The notes under the pieces were generated by a model. The model ran no database searches and was not told where the DNA came from. It worked only from the letters and a program-made list of their open reading frames with translations. The position numbers and the translations under genes were made by a program. 64,000 nt of DNA from Prochlorococcus sp. AG-347-M15 (GTDB taxonomy: Bacteria > Cyanobacteriota > Cyanobacteriia > PCC-6307 > Cyanobiaceae), in assembly GCA_003281185.1 (NCBI GenBank), contig QCCS01000005.1, positions 47,112-111,111 of the forward strand, read 5' to 3'. Each line of letters begins with the position of its first letter. Position 1 is the stretch's first letter. Of this stretch, positions 35,920-42,657 are shown one piece after another.

Positions 35920-36050
35920 TGAATCACCTCCTTTACTAATGTTTTTCTAAAGATAACTAAAAGAATTAAACAAGGAAAGAAATTCGTTAAAAATTTAAAA
36001 GTTTTTTAACAAATTAACGATTAAATCTCTTAAAAATAAAAATATAGATT

Positions 36051-36716
36051 TTACCAAGGCAAAACTTCTCCGTTGGCATGCCAAAACGTACCCGAGTTAT
36101 TTTTATTTAAAGAATCTATACGTTTTAAAAGGCCATTTGCTGATTCTTCAGGACTAATTCCATTTCTTGTAAAGCTAGTCATTCTTGTACTCACTAACCC
36201 AGGATGCAAAATAGCTACATAAATATCTTCTCTTGATAAATCTATAGAAAGTGATTTTGCTGCCATAGACAAAGCGACTTTAGACATCCTGTAACCATAA
36301 GAACTTCCAGATGTATTATCTTCAATAGATCCCATTCTACTTGTGATAAAAGCAACTTTAGAAGATCTTTTTAAAAAATGTTTAAGTGATTGAGTCATAC
36401 ATATCGGGCTCAATGCATTGACTTCAAATTGCCGCAAAATACTTTTTTTATCTAAGTTTTCGAAAGAATTAAATTCATAAATTCCTGCATTATGAATTAA
36501 GCAATCTAAATTAACTCCAGATAGTTTTTTACACAAATTTGTTATCGACTCATCAGAAGAAATTTCTACATTCTCTTCAATTATCACCCCTAAATCTCTA
36601 AGTTCTTTTGAAGCTTTCCTACACGTTGCAATTACATTATCTCCCCTCTTATGAATTTGCCTACATAGTTCTAATCCAATACCCCTATTTGATCCTGTAA
36701 TTAGATAAGTCGACAT
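36051..36716 (-). CDS. Short-chain dehydrogenase/reductase
   Basis: 221 residues with TGSNRGIG (7-14) for dinucleotide binding, HNAG near 76-79, and the catalytic Tyr and Lys in SYGYRMSKVAL. It has the Rossmann fold of classical SDRs of the C-factor/sniffer-like subgroup. It reduces or oxidises a carbonyl/alcohol with NAD(P)H; the substrate is unknown. It ends LPW without a further domain. Stands alone on the minus strand. Confidence 0.88.
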   Translation of the reverse strand: MSTYLITGSNRGIGLELCRQIHKRGDNVIATCRKASKELRDLGVIIEENVEISSDESITNLCKKLSGVNLDCLIHNAGIYEFNSFENLDKKSILRQFEVNALSPICMTQSLKHFLKRSSKVAFITSRMGSIEDNTSGSSYGYRMSKVALSMAAKSLSIDLSREDIYVAILHPGLVSTRMTSFTRNGISPEESANGLLKRIDSLNKNNSGTFWHANGEVLPW

Positions 36717-36886
36717 TTCTAAACTAAAAAATAAAAAATTAATCTAAATCCAAATACAAAAAAAACAAACTCGAAAAAGAAAAAATTTATAAAATTCATT
36801 ATTAGATTTATTAAGGTTATAATAATCCTGATATACAAAGAATTTTTAAAGTAAGCAAAGATATTTTTATCATCAAAATTTAATGT

Positions 36887-37093
36887 ATGGAAATTTTCAA
36901 TCAAGAATTTATACAAGACATTGTTAAGTTAACGTGGAGGAATCCTGCTTTCATGGCTATAGCTATTGCATTAGTCTGGCTTATCCCACAATTATTTATC
37001 AGGAAAATAATGGAAAAAAAATATGAACAAAGAAAAATAGAAATTCAGAAAAATAAAATTCAGAAGCTTTACCCAACCAATACTCCTAAATAA
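36887..37093 (+). CDS. Small membrane protein, 68 aa
   Basis: MEIFNQEFIQDIVKLTWRNP leads into one membrane helix (AFMAIAIALVWLIPQLFI, 21-38) and a basic helical tail (RKIMEKKYEQRKIEIQKNKI). Positive-inside puts the C-terminus in the cytoplasm. The layout is that of a small anchored coiled-coil. An antisense frame over its start is a shadow. Function unknown. Confidence 0.64.
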   Translation: MEIFNQEFIQDIVKLTWRNPAFMAIAIALVWLIPQLFIRKIMEKKYEQRKIEIQKNKIQKLYPTNTPK

Positions 37094-37154
37094 GATTTTT
37101 ATTTATAAGATGATCTAATGAATCAAAAAATTACTTTTTGCATCTTAGTAAATT

Positions 37155-37346
37155 ATGACCTACAAAATAATTAGAATTGATGGGAAAGATGACGAATTAA
37201 CCGCTCAAAGTTTTGAAAAGTATTCAGATGCATACGATTTGTTAGAGGAACTATATGGAGATTTATGTTGCGCAGATGCTGATTATGGAGATATAACCTA
37301 TTACGATATTGTGGAAAATAATTTAAAAAATATTAATGGAGAATAA
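37155..37346 (+). CDS. Small acidic protein, 63 aa
   Basis: MTYKIIRIDGKDDELTAQSF then EKYSDAYDLLEELYGDLCCA. Alpha/beta composition with a CC pair and many acidic residues; it looks like a conserved short picocyanobacterial protein. The end overlaps the start of the next gene by 11 bases, so they are co-translated. No known function. Confidence 0.64.
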   Translation: MTYKIIRIDGKDDELTAQSFEKYSDAYDLLEELYGDLCCADADYGDITYYDIVENNLKNINGE

Positions 37347-37545
37347 AAAATGGGCTCCCTCCCAAGAAGAAAATTTAGGGATAATAACGAGTGTATATGA
37401 ATTCATTAAAGAAGAACTTTCAGAACTTCAAAAAGAAACTGGATGTCCCGATTCATTTATTTATGATTTTATTGGCAAAATTCAGAATGAATGGCATCCT
37501 GAATCTTGCCACTCCATAGTTAGAAATAAAAAAAGAAAAAATTAG
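37336..37545 (+). CDS. Small protein, 69 aa, overlapping the preceding gene
   Basis: Begins MENKKWAPSQEENLGIITSV. A helical body (YEFIKEELSELQKETGCPDS) and a Trp/His/Cys end (IQNEWHPESCHSIVRNKK) follow. ATG lies within the preceding coding region. Likely partner of the 63-residue acidic protein. Function unknown. Confidence 0.6.
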   Translation: MENKKWAPSQEENLGIITSVYEFIKEELSELQKETGCPDSFIYDFIGKIQNEWHPESCHSIVRNKKRKN

Positions 37546-37615
37546 AAAATATTAAATCTTCAACTCAAATTTATAAAACTTCTTTAATATAATTTGAATT
37601 TATAAATATTAAGGC

Positions 37616-37702
37616 ATGATTATTAGAATACTTGGGATCGTACTTATCTTCGGTACGATTGCATATTATGCTTTAGTTTTAACTGGGCAAAGCAACCTTT
37701 AG
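37616..37702 (+). CDS. Tiny membrane peptide, 28 aa
   Basis: AAGG directly precedes ATG 37616; the peptide is one hydrophobic helix (MIIRILGIVLIFGTIAYYAL) with a short polar end (TGQSNL). Similar in size and form to small thylakoid subunits. Support is the ribosome-binding site and the clean frame. Confidence 0.5.
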   Translation: MIIRILGIVLIFGTIAYYALVLTGQSNL

Positions 37703-37726
37703 TTTTTTCAACTTTTAAAATTTCTC

Positions 37727-37939
37727 ATGAAATGGCCTCCTACTCTTTGTTGGACAGCACCAAAAACTATTAATGGTAATAGGCATTTTCAAGTTAAAGC
37801 TTATGGTGGCAAAAATGAAGATAGATGGGTTGATATTTTTCCTACCAAAAATAAAAAAGATATTAAAAGGATTTTATGGGCAAAACTAAAATCAGAATGG
37901 ACTTCTGGATGGTTAAGACTCCCAAAAGATAAAGATTAA
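37727..37939 (+). CDS. Small conserved-looking protein, 70 aa
   Basis: MKWPPTLCWTAPKTINGNRH then FQVKAYGGKNEDRWVDIFPT, and later ILWAKLKSEWTSGWLRLPKD. Tryptophan-rich beta-sheet protein with basic residues; the WVDIFP and GWLRLP motifs look conserved. May bind nucleic acid or membrane surface. No family name known to me. Confidence 0.62.
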   Translation: MKWPPTLCWTAPKTINGNRHFQVKAYGGKNEDRWVDIFPTKNKKDIKRILWAKLKSEWTSGWLRLPKDKD

Positions 37940-38037
37940 TTTGTCTATGTAAACAATTATTATTAACCAGAAAAATGTAAAAAATAATACCAATTACAGA
38001 GAAAATAACTTCTAAAATTTTTAAAAGTCTGTTTAAT

Positions 38038-38211
38038 ATGAAGTCAGAACCGAAGAAAAAACTCCCTAATAAAAAAGTTATAAGTTCAGCAAAATTTGAG
38101 GCTAAAGAACAATTCACAAAATCTGCATTAGAGAATTTAAAAACAGAAAATGAAAGACTTGTTAATTCACTAAAAAAATCTGGAGAAATTAAAGAATCAA
38201 AAAGAAAATAG
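38038..38211 (+). CDS. Small basic coiled-coil protein, 57 aa
   Basis: From ATG 38038: MKSEPKKKLPNKKVISSAKF then a helix ENLKTENERLVNSLKKSGEI and basic tail KESKRK. No hydrophobic segment. The helical part is echoed in a probable degenerate copy at 34156-34245, which supports it as a real gene family. Function unknown. Confidence 0.58.
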   Translation: MKSEPKKKLPNKKVISSAKFEAKEQFTKSALENLKTENERLVNSLKKSGEIKESKRK

Positions 38212-38262
38212 ACTTACAGTGTCAAAAATTTTTTATTATTATATTAGTTTATATATTGAGAA

Positions 38263-38382
38263 ATGATTGAAAAAATCTCTCTAGCAAATTCTCATTTACC
38301 TCAACTTATAGGGTTCGTACTGATGTCTATTGGTTACACATTAGGCAATAAATTCTACCTTCCTGAAATCAAACAAAAATAA
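38263..38382 (+). CDS. Small membrane protein, 39 aa
   Basis: From ATG 38263: MIEKISLANSHLPQLIGFVL then MSIGYTLGNKFYLPEIKQK. One short membrane helix, then a polar end. A 24-bp palindrome starts eight bases after the stop. Function unknown. Confidence 0.5.
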   Translation: MIEKISLANSHLPQLIGFVLMSIGYTLGNKFYLPEIKQK

Positions 38383-38389
38383 TAATTTC

Positions 38390-38413
38390 TAGTTAAAAAA
38401 TATTTTTTAACTA
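38390..38413 (+). terminator. Perfect 24-bp A/T palindrome after a small gene
   Basis: TAGTTAAAAAAT at 38390-38401 is followed immediately by its exact complement ATTTTTTAACTA. It lies eight bases after the stop of the 39-residue gene. Position and symmetry fit a transcript end, though the lack of GC pairs and of a loop makes strong termination doubtful. Confidence 0.45.
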
Positions 38414-38491
38414 AATAACACTGAAAAATATATTCCTTATAAAAATTTTTCAATATATTATTTGATTTAAAGTAAAAACTTTAAAGGTTTC

Positions 38492-38550
38492 CTGTAATTT
38501 AATAAAGACTAGTCTTTGGAAGTAACTGACACATAATTGTAACATTACAG
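38492..38550 (+). repeat. Nested palindromes in the hli upstream gap
   Basis: CTGTAAT (38492-38498) and ATTACAG (38544-38550) enclose a perfect 14-base palindrome at 38504-38517. They lie in the 348-base gene-free gap 38383-38730 upstream of the hli gene. They could be a regulator site, an RNA element or a terminator. Apart from this and the 38390 palindrome the gap shows no other feature. Confidence 0.4.
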
Positions 38551-38730
38551 TACTTAAGTAAGTGAAATCCAAAGAAAAAGTAAGAATTCATACTAAATTT
38601 TTTTAAATATGTTACATTCTTTAATAATTAGATTTCCTCTGCCAATAAAACAGAAATGAGGAAATGTTTGATTTATAGAAATGTCATTTACTTTTTGGCT
38701 TACTAATTGATCACATATGAAATTTAAAAA

Positions 38731-38985
38731 ATGGATGCACTTACTAGTTTTATAGTTGTTATTATCGCAATTACAATTCAATTTTCTTTATACGCCATCA
38801 AAAGGTTGCAGGAACCTTTAGAACCAAATTATTTGATAGATAAAAATTCGAAAAATATTAAAAACTACATGGGTAAATTTTGGAAAAATGCCGAAATAAC
38901 AAATGGGAGATTAGCCATGATTGGTTTTTTAGCCTTGATAATAAACTACGGTTTTTTTGGGTGGATAATACCTGGTTTTATTTAA
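38731..38985 (+). CDS. hli: High-light-inducible protein (Hli/SCP)
   Basis: 84 residues with an N-terminal hydrophobic segment (3-22) and the chlorophyll-binding helix AEITNGRLAMIGFLALIINY (54-73). This contains the ExxNGRxAM motif of light-harvesting-like proteins. Hli proteins bind chlorophyll and carotenoid in the thylakoid and protect photosystem II and chlorophyll synthesis under strong light. The N-terminal extension with a possible second membrane segment makes it longer than minimal Hlis. High-light strains carry many copies, often in islands. Confidence 0.9.
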   Translation: MDALTSFIVVIIAITIQFSLYAIKRLQEPLEPNYLIDKNSKNIKNYMGKFWKNAEITNGRLAMIGFLALIINYGFFGWIIPGFI

Positions 38986-39084
38986 ACTATCAATTCATTA
39001 AGGTCTTAAAGAAAAAAATAAATCTCTCGTTCGAAACAAACTCTCCTTTTTTAAAAAAAAAATATAGTATAAGTAAAAAAGCAA

Positions 39085-39282
39085 TTGAGTAATTCTGATT
39101 TTGATAAAAATGGATTGGATAGCTATGGAATACATTGGCTTCAATATGCTGCTTTTGCTGTCTCTGGTTTTGCTATATTTACAACTTGGGCTTTCTTTTA
39201 TGATGAAAGATTCCACAATTTCGTAATGAATATTTTCAGGTTTATTAATTGCAGTGGGTTCAACTGTAATGGAGCATTTTAA
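39085..39282 (+). CDS. Hypothetical membrane protein, 65 aa, TTG start
   Basis: TTG at 39085 begins MSNSDFDKNGLDSYGIHWLQ then a hydrophobic helix (YAAFAVSGFAIFTTWAFFY) and a tail with two cysteines. It follows the hli gene by 99 bases. The aromatic-rich membrane helix looks genuine, but the start is uncertain. Function unknown. Confidence 0.52.
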   Translation: MSNSDFDKNGLDSYGIHWLQYAAFAVSGFAIFTTWAFFYDERFHNFVMNIFRFINCSGFNCNGAF

Positions 39283-39288
39283 AATTCT

Positions 39289-39471
39289 ATGGCTAATCCA
39301 GATCAAAAAACAATATTAATTGATAATGCTTTTGAGGAAATAAAAAACATTTGTATAAATCTTCAAAAAGATACTGATGCTTCGAATTCAGAACTTAAAA
39401 GTTTACTAAAACTAATTATTAATGAATGGGAAGAAAAAGAAGAACAAAAAACTGGTTTTGGATTCAGATAA
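39289..39471 (+). CDS. Small helical protein, 60 aa
   Basis: MANPDQKTILIDNAFEEIKN then ICINLQKDTDASNSELKSLL and an acidic/basic end EWEEKEEQKTGFGFR. Amphipathic helices, cytoplasmic, no motif. Six bases after the membrane gene at 39085-39282, so probably one transcript. Confidence 0.6.
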   Translation: MANPDQKTILIDNAFEEIKNICINLQKDTDASNSELKSLLKLIINEWEEKEEQKTGFGFR

Positions 39472-39598
39472 AGTAAACCACTTTCGAAGAAGAGACTTAG
39501 GCCTGAAATCAATGCAGTATGAACAGATTTTTTATTTTTAAAATTTAAAATTTATAATTTAATGTTTATAATTTACATTTTTAAAAAAGAATTAAAAA

Positions 39599-39628
39599 GG
39601 AATGAATCTTAAATAGAAAATTCATTCC
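39599..39628 (-). terminator. Intrinsic terminator of the 39649-39696 unit
   Basis: GGAATGAAT at 39599-39607 pairs perfectly with ATTCATTCC at 39620-39628, loop of 12. On the minus strand it is followed by TTTTT and, after a few bases, another T-rich run. It lies 21 bases past the stop of the micro-ORF on the same strand. Confidence 0.6.
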
Positions 39629-39648
39629 AGATTTAGCATTAGTTTTAT

Positions 39649-39696
39649 CTAGATTAAAATTTTATAATTTAACTCCTCGGGTGGACTGTCAATCAT
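39649..39696 (-). CDS. 15-aa micro-ORF with strong Shine-Dalgarno
   Basis: AGGAGG (complement of 39703-39708) stands six bases before ATG at 39694-39696. The frame encodes MIDSPPEELNYKILI and stops with TAG. A hairpin terminator follows. As with the unit at 35797-35919, it is a tiny free-standing unit on the minus strand with an ideal ribosome-binding site. It may be a leader peptide, a signalling or toxin-like peptide, or an RNA regulator. Too short to judge by codon use. Confidence 0.35.
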   Translation of the reverse strand: MIDSPPEELNYKILI

Positions 39697-39748
39697 TAGA
39701 TCCCTCCTATTCAACAAGTTAAACCTACGCCTTACTCATTAAGAAAGT

Positions 39749-39770
39749 AAATCAGTAAAAATGCTGATTT
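39749..39770 (-). terminator. Hairpin after the 33-aa membrane gene
   Basis: AAATCAG (39749-39755) pairs with CTGATTT (39764-39770) around an eight-base loop. On the minus strand it begins nine bases after the stop of the gene at 39779-39880 and is followed by a T-rich stretch. Probable transcript end separating that gene from the micro-ORF. Confidence 0.45.
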
Positions 39771-39778
39771 ATTATTTT

Positions 39779-39880
39779 CTAAAATGTTTGAATTAAAGAT
39801 GCCAATTCTGGCGCATCTAATAAAAGTGCAAAAAATGTAAGCACAACTAATAAAAATATGGAAAAATAGAATTGAATCAT
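39779..39880 (-). CDS. Tiny membrane peptide, 33 aa
   Basis: From ATG 39880: MIQFYFSIFLLVVLTFFALL then LDAPELASLIQTF. A single membrane helix with a short acidic-amphipathic end. A hairpin follows on the same strand. Form resembles small thylakoid subunits, but it is not recognised. Confidence 0.5.
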   Translation of the reverse strand: MIQFYFSIFLLVVLTFFALLLDAPELASLIQTF

Positions 39881-39980
39881 TTTATAAAATTACTTAAAAA
39901 GAATTTTTTAAGTTGTATAAAATAATGCTTTGTTTACATAATTAAATATCTCTACCTAGATAAGATTAATTAGAGAATAA

Positions 39981-40220
39981 TTAAGATGCTTCAGGAGAAA
40001 ATATCGTCCTATCTTCTTGCCAATACTCACAACCTTTAAGTAAATGATCACCCTGTGGTATACGTTTTTCGTATTTTGGACAGATCAAGATAGTAGCAAA
40101 AGTTTCTGTAGTGCTGTAGCGAAAGTGATTGCAAGTAATACAAATCTTTGTTCGTTTTCGTTTTAGGGTAGATTCTTTTAAATATTCCCATTTTGACGTA
40201 TTTACCTTGATCATGATCAC
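39981..40220 (-). CDS. Small cysteine-rich (zinc-ribbon-like) protein, 79 aa
   Basis: GTG at 40218-40220 overlaps the stop of the DUF1651 gene (GTGA); an ATG two codons later is also possible. The sequence has CITCNHFRY, ILICPKYEKR and KGCEYWQED, i.e. four cysteines placed like a small zinc ribbon or cluster. No other domain. It is translationally coupled to the upstream DUF1651 gene, so both probably share a role, unknown at present. Confidence 0.64.
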   Translation of the reverse strand: MIMIKVNTSKWEYLKESTLKRKRTKICITCNHFRYSTTETFATILICPKYEKRIPQGDHLLKGCEYWQEDRTIFSPEAS

Positions 40221-40507
40221 TGGAATTTATTAGTAACAATTTGCCAACCTCCTGAAATTAATTCATTCCATGTTTCACAAGCACACTCAATAGAATGAAG
40301 TCTTGAATTTTTAATTTGGGCTGGTTCACCTAATTCATTTGCATAGAAAAGATGAGTATATACTTTTAAGTTATTAGATAAAGATTTCTTATAACTCTCA
40401 AAAAAAATTAATAAACCACTTTTTTTGTTAAACAACCAGCCAGTTGGGGGGTCAATAAGGCTGCCACGATAAAAATAAGTCCGAACATAAGCGACTCCCG
40501 AAGTCAT
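40217..40507 (-). CDS. DUF1651 family protein, 96 aa
   Basis: Carries the DUF1651 pattern PPTGWLFNKKSGLLIFFESY, then VYTHLFYANELGEPAQIKNS and ETWNELISGGWQ. The family is known mainly from marine picocyanobacteria and has no assigned function. A second copy is at 42654-42953; the two are alike throughout. It has a consensus promoter shared with that copy (40531-40559). Confidence 0.76.
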   Translation of the reverse strand: MTSGVAYVRTYFYRGSLIDPPTGWLFNKKSGLLIFFESYKKSLSNNLKVYTHLFYANELGEPAQIKNSRLHSIECACETWNELISGGWQIVTNKFQ

Positions 40508-40530
40508 AAGGATAATACAGTTGTACTAAT

Positions 40531-40559
40531 AATATAAATGTACTACTCGTAGACGTCAA
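40531..40559 (-). promoter_or_regulatory. Sigma-70-type promoter of the first DUF1651 operon
   Basis: On the minus strand TTGACG (complement of 40554-40559) and TATATT (complement of 40531-40536) are spaced by 17 bases, an ideal arrangement. The start codon is at 40507. A 26-base block next to it (40514-40539) matches the corresponding region of the second DUF1651 gene at 23 of 26 positions. Confidence 0.68.
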
Positions 40560-40699
40560 GTATTCCTCTGGAAATAATTTAAATACTAAAATTACTTTCC
40601 AAAAATAATCGGCCATTAACTTCTTAATTAGTATTAGTGAATACAAGTAACTCCTTGAAAAGGAAAATATCATTTAAATAGTATCTCCAAAAGAATGCA

Positions 40700-40936
40700 A
40701 TGTATAGAAATCCCTTCTATTTAGGATGGAATAAAGGTTGGTCTTTTTTATTTTTTTTAGAGGGTGGCATTGCAAAAATTGAAGCAAAAGGTTTTGGTAT
40801 TTCTATTACAACAAAAGTTGAGAAAGGAGAATCACCCTTAGAATCTGCGGATAGATTAGTCTCGAAAGAACAAAGGATTAGAAAATCAAGATATTATTCT
40901 TGGATTAGATCCCTTAATAAAAAACCAACAACTTAA
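40700..40936 (+). CDS. Hypothetical protein, 78 aa
   Basis: MYRNPFYLGWNKGWSFLFFL then EGGIAKIEAKGFGISITTKV and basic end RKSRYYSWIRSLNKKPTT. A membrane-associating aromatic N-terminus and a small strand-rich body. It looks like a conserved picocyanobacterial protein. Divergent from the DUF1651 operon. Function unknown. Confidence 0.62.
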   Translation: MYRNPFYLGWNKGWSFLFFLEGGIAKIEAKGFGISITTKVEKGESPLESADRLVSKEQRIRKSRYYSWIRSLNKKPTT

Positions 40937-41005
40937 GTTGACCTACAATTATTAAACTATTTTGTTGAAAATCAATTTAGAATAAGATGTAATTGGGAAA
41001 TTATC

Positions 41006-41263
41006 ATGTCCAATAAATTTTATGAATGGTGGAAGAACCACAGAAAAACAATAACCTACGGAACTTTTATCGTCTTATTTAGTTTTTATTTATTTCCTAT
41101 TGTCAAAGAAGCAAAATATAAAAACCAATGTATTAAGTACTCTACTAAGGGAGCCTTAACTAAATTTAATAAAGACGATATTGAAGAAAGTCTATTAAAA
41201 GAAACAGGTTTAAAAATTAATGAATTAGCAGAGATTGAAGGTTATAAGAATTGCATAAAATAA
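41006..41263 (+). CDS. Small single-pass membrane protein, 85 aa
   Basis: MSNKFYEWWKNHRKTITYGT leads to a helix (FIVLFSFYLFPIVKEAKY) and an external domain with two cysteines. The YLFPIVKEAKYKNQC segment resembles that of the 142-residue protein at 12350-12778, suggesting common origin. First of a compact plus-strand cassette that includes the mini-ligase. Confidence 0.64.
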   Translation: MSNKFYEWWKNHRKTITYGTFIVLFSFYLFPIVKEAKYKNQCIKYSTKGALTKFNKDDIEESLLKETGLKINELAEIEGYKNCIK

Positions 41264-41294
41264 AAATTTTGCAAAAATTACGCTGAGTTTTTAA

Positions 41295-41501
41295 ATGACT
41301 AAGGGTATATTCAAACTTATTTTATTGATATTGTTATTTGGATTTATATTGATAAGTCCAAAAACAAGATATTTGATTGGCATATCTCTAAAACAAATTT
41401 CTTCATTACTTCTATGGACTGTTAAATATGAAGATAGAGAAAAATGGATTATAGATAAACCAAGTTGGATACCTAGTCAAAAACTAAAGTTATCTTATTA
41501 A
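41295..41501 (+). CDS. Small membrane protein, 68 aa
   Basis: MTKGIFKLILLILLFGFILI is one membrane helix (residues 4-20), followed by a polar region ending DKPSWIPSQKLKLSY. The stop is immediately followed by the ATG of the ligase-like gene, with no spacing, so the two are co-translated. Confidence 0.62.
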   Translation: MTKGIFKLILLILLFGFILISPKTRYLIGISLKQISSLLLWTVKYEDREKWIIDKPSWIPSQKLKLSY

Positions 41502-42251
41502 ATGAAGACTTATTTAGAAGAACGAATTGAATGGTATGACGATAATTATAGAAATGGTAATGCCTTAATCTCTAATAAGCAGTTCGACCAACTTGAAAAA
41601 AATTTATTAAGAACAAACCCTAATTGTGATTACTTTAAAAAGAAAAATAAACTAGTTTTACCTTCATTAGAAAAGGATTCAATAGATGAATTTTTGAAAG
41701 GATTATTAGTAGATACCAGATTATTAATTGAACCAAAAATTGATGGTTGTGCTGTTGCTTTGCAATATAGGGATGGAACCTTGGAGAAAGCAATTTCAAG
41801 AAAAGGGGCAGACGTTACTAGTAAAGTTATTAAAGTCCAAGACATTCCCAATAATCTCCCTTTACGAAAAGTTCTTCAAGTTAGAGGTGAATTATATGCA
41901 CCCAACCAAAGTTCAAATATCTCCCAGAGAATCGCTTCTGGGTTTCTAAGAGCTAAAGAAGGATTTTCTGAAAGTCTTAGCTTCTGCGCATTTCAAATAC
42001 TTAATTCAACACTTAACCAATATGAGTCCAAAAAGAGTCTTTCAAAGCTTGGCTTCACAATACCTCAGGATATTTCATGCAAATTTACGAGCCAAGTTGA
42101 AGTATTTAGAAGACAATGGCTAGAAGGTAAGCTTTTTAGTAAATATCCAACAGATGGAATAGTAGTAAAAATAAATTCTAGAAAATTACAATTGATTAGA
42201 GAAAAATCAAATTTAGATTATCCTTATTGGCAAGTGGCAATAAAACGTTAA
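41502..42251 (+). CDS. Stand-alone NAD+-type DNA ligase adenylation domain, 249 aa
   Basis: This 249-residue protein resembles the nucleotidyltransferase core of LigA. A reduced Ia-like N-terminus (EWYDDNYRNGNALISNKQFD) is followed by EPKIDGCAVAL with the nucleophile Lys79, RKGADVTSK, VRGELYAP near 127-134, and PTDGIVVKI as motif IV. The OB, zinc-finger, helix-hairpin-helix and BRCT domains of the normal 650-700 residue LigA are all missing. It may transfer AMP or seal special nicks, with partners. The real housekeeping ligase must lie elsewhere. It is embedded between small membrane genes without spacing. Confidence 0.82.
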   Translation: MKTYLEERIEWYDDNYRNGNALISNKQFDQLEKNLLRTNPNCDYFKKKNKLVLPSLEKDSIDEFLKGLLVDTRLLIEPKIDGCAVALQYRDGTLEKAISRKGADVTSKVIKVQDIPNNLPLRKVLQVRGELYAPNQSSNISQRIASGFLRAKEGFSESLSFCAFQILNSTLNQYESKKSLSKLGFTIPQDISCKFTSQVEVFRRQWLEGKLFSKYPTDGIVVKINSRKLQLIREKSNLDYPYWQVAIKR

Positions 42252-42364
42252 TGGAATTAATACACCAAATTTTTCCTACTTGGCATATTTACTTGGATAT
42301 GTTTTTGGTTGGCTTTGCAACTTACGGTTTTCTGAGAATTAAGAAAAAAATAAAAACTAAATAA
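42251..42364 (+). CDS. Tiny membrane protein, 37 aa
   Basis: ATG shares a base with the ligase-like gene's stop (TAATG). MELIHQIFPTWHIYLDMFLV then GFATYGFLRIKKKIKTK: one membrane helix and a strongly basic tail. Overlapping start supports expression with the mini-ligase. Function unknown. Confidence 0.58.
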   Translation: MELIHQIFPTWHIYLDMFLVGFATYGFLRIKKKIKTK

Positions 42365-42374
42365 AGTTTTTAAA

Positions 42375-42527
42375 TCATCCGTGGTCCTTAAGCATGGCTT
42401 TAAGTTGTTCAGTATCTAATTGTTCAAGATAATTTCTCATTGCCAACCAAGATCTTCTGCTTTCTAACTTCCCACTTTGTTTAAATAAATTTGCGGAAAC
42501 TTGATCTATCAATTCTTTATGAGTCAT
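42375..42527 (-). CDS. Small helical protein, 50 aa
   Basis: From ATG 42527: MTHKELIDQVSANLFKQSGK then LESRRSWLAMRNYLEQLDTE. The ATG lies inside the end of the preceding gene. The frame extends upstream to 42563, but the internal ATG gives a clean overlap and is preferred. All-helical; function unknown. Third gene of the second DUF1651 operon. Confidence 0.6.
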   Translation of the reverse strand: MTHKELIDQVSANLFKQSGKLESRRSWLAMRNYLEQLDTEQLKAMLKDHG

Positions 42528-42657
42528 ATTTATATTCTTCATCAAGTTCAATGACAACACCATTAAAAAATTCTGCTAATAATTTTGATGGGTCTCGCAT
42601 AGATATCTTTCTATCTACTTTTGATAATTTCTTTTTGATTGGATTTAAGTTAGTCAT
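42517..42657 (-). CDS. Small protein, 46 aa, coupled to DUF1651
   Basis: From ATG 42657, which overlaps the TGA of the DUF1651 gene: MTNLNPIKKKLSKVDRKISM then RDPSKLLAEFFNGVVIELDE. Basic then acidic, no membrane segment. It ends inside the next gene's start. The two overlaps are strong evidence that this is a real cistron. Confidence 0.6.
   Translation of the reverse strand: MTNLNPIKKKLSKVDRKISMRDPSKLLAEFFNGVVIELDEEYKYDS

Noticed and set aside
35881..35940. Plus-strand TCACCTCCTTTA as a fragment of a 16S rRNA 3' end
   Set aside because: The bases before it do not resemble the 16S 3' helix; reading it as a minus-strand Shine-Dalgarno before an open frame and terminator is more consistent.
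36719..36916. 65-aa minus-strand frame downstream of the SDR gene's start
   Set aside because: Low-complexity Phe/Ile/Asn composition of AT-rich noncoding DNA, overlaps the start of the plus-strand gene at 36887.
38593..38781. 62-aa minus-strand frame overlapping the hli start
   Set aside because: Antisense to the certain hli gene, Asn/Cys-rich without a plausible fold.
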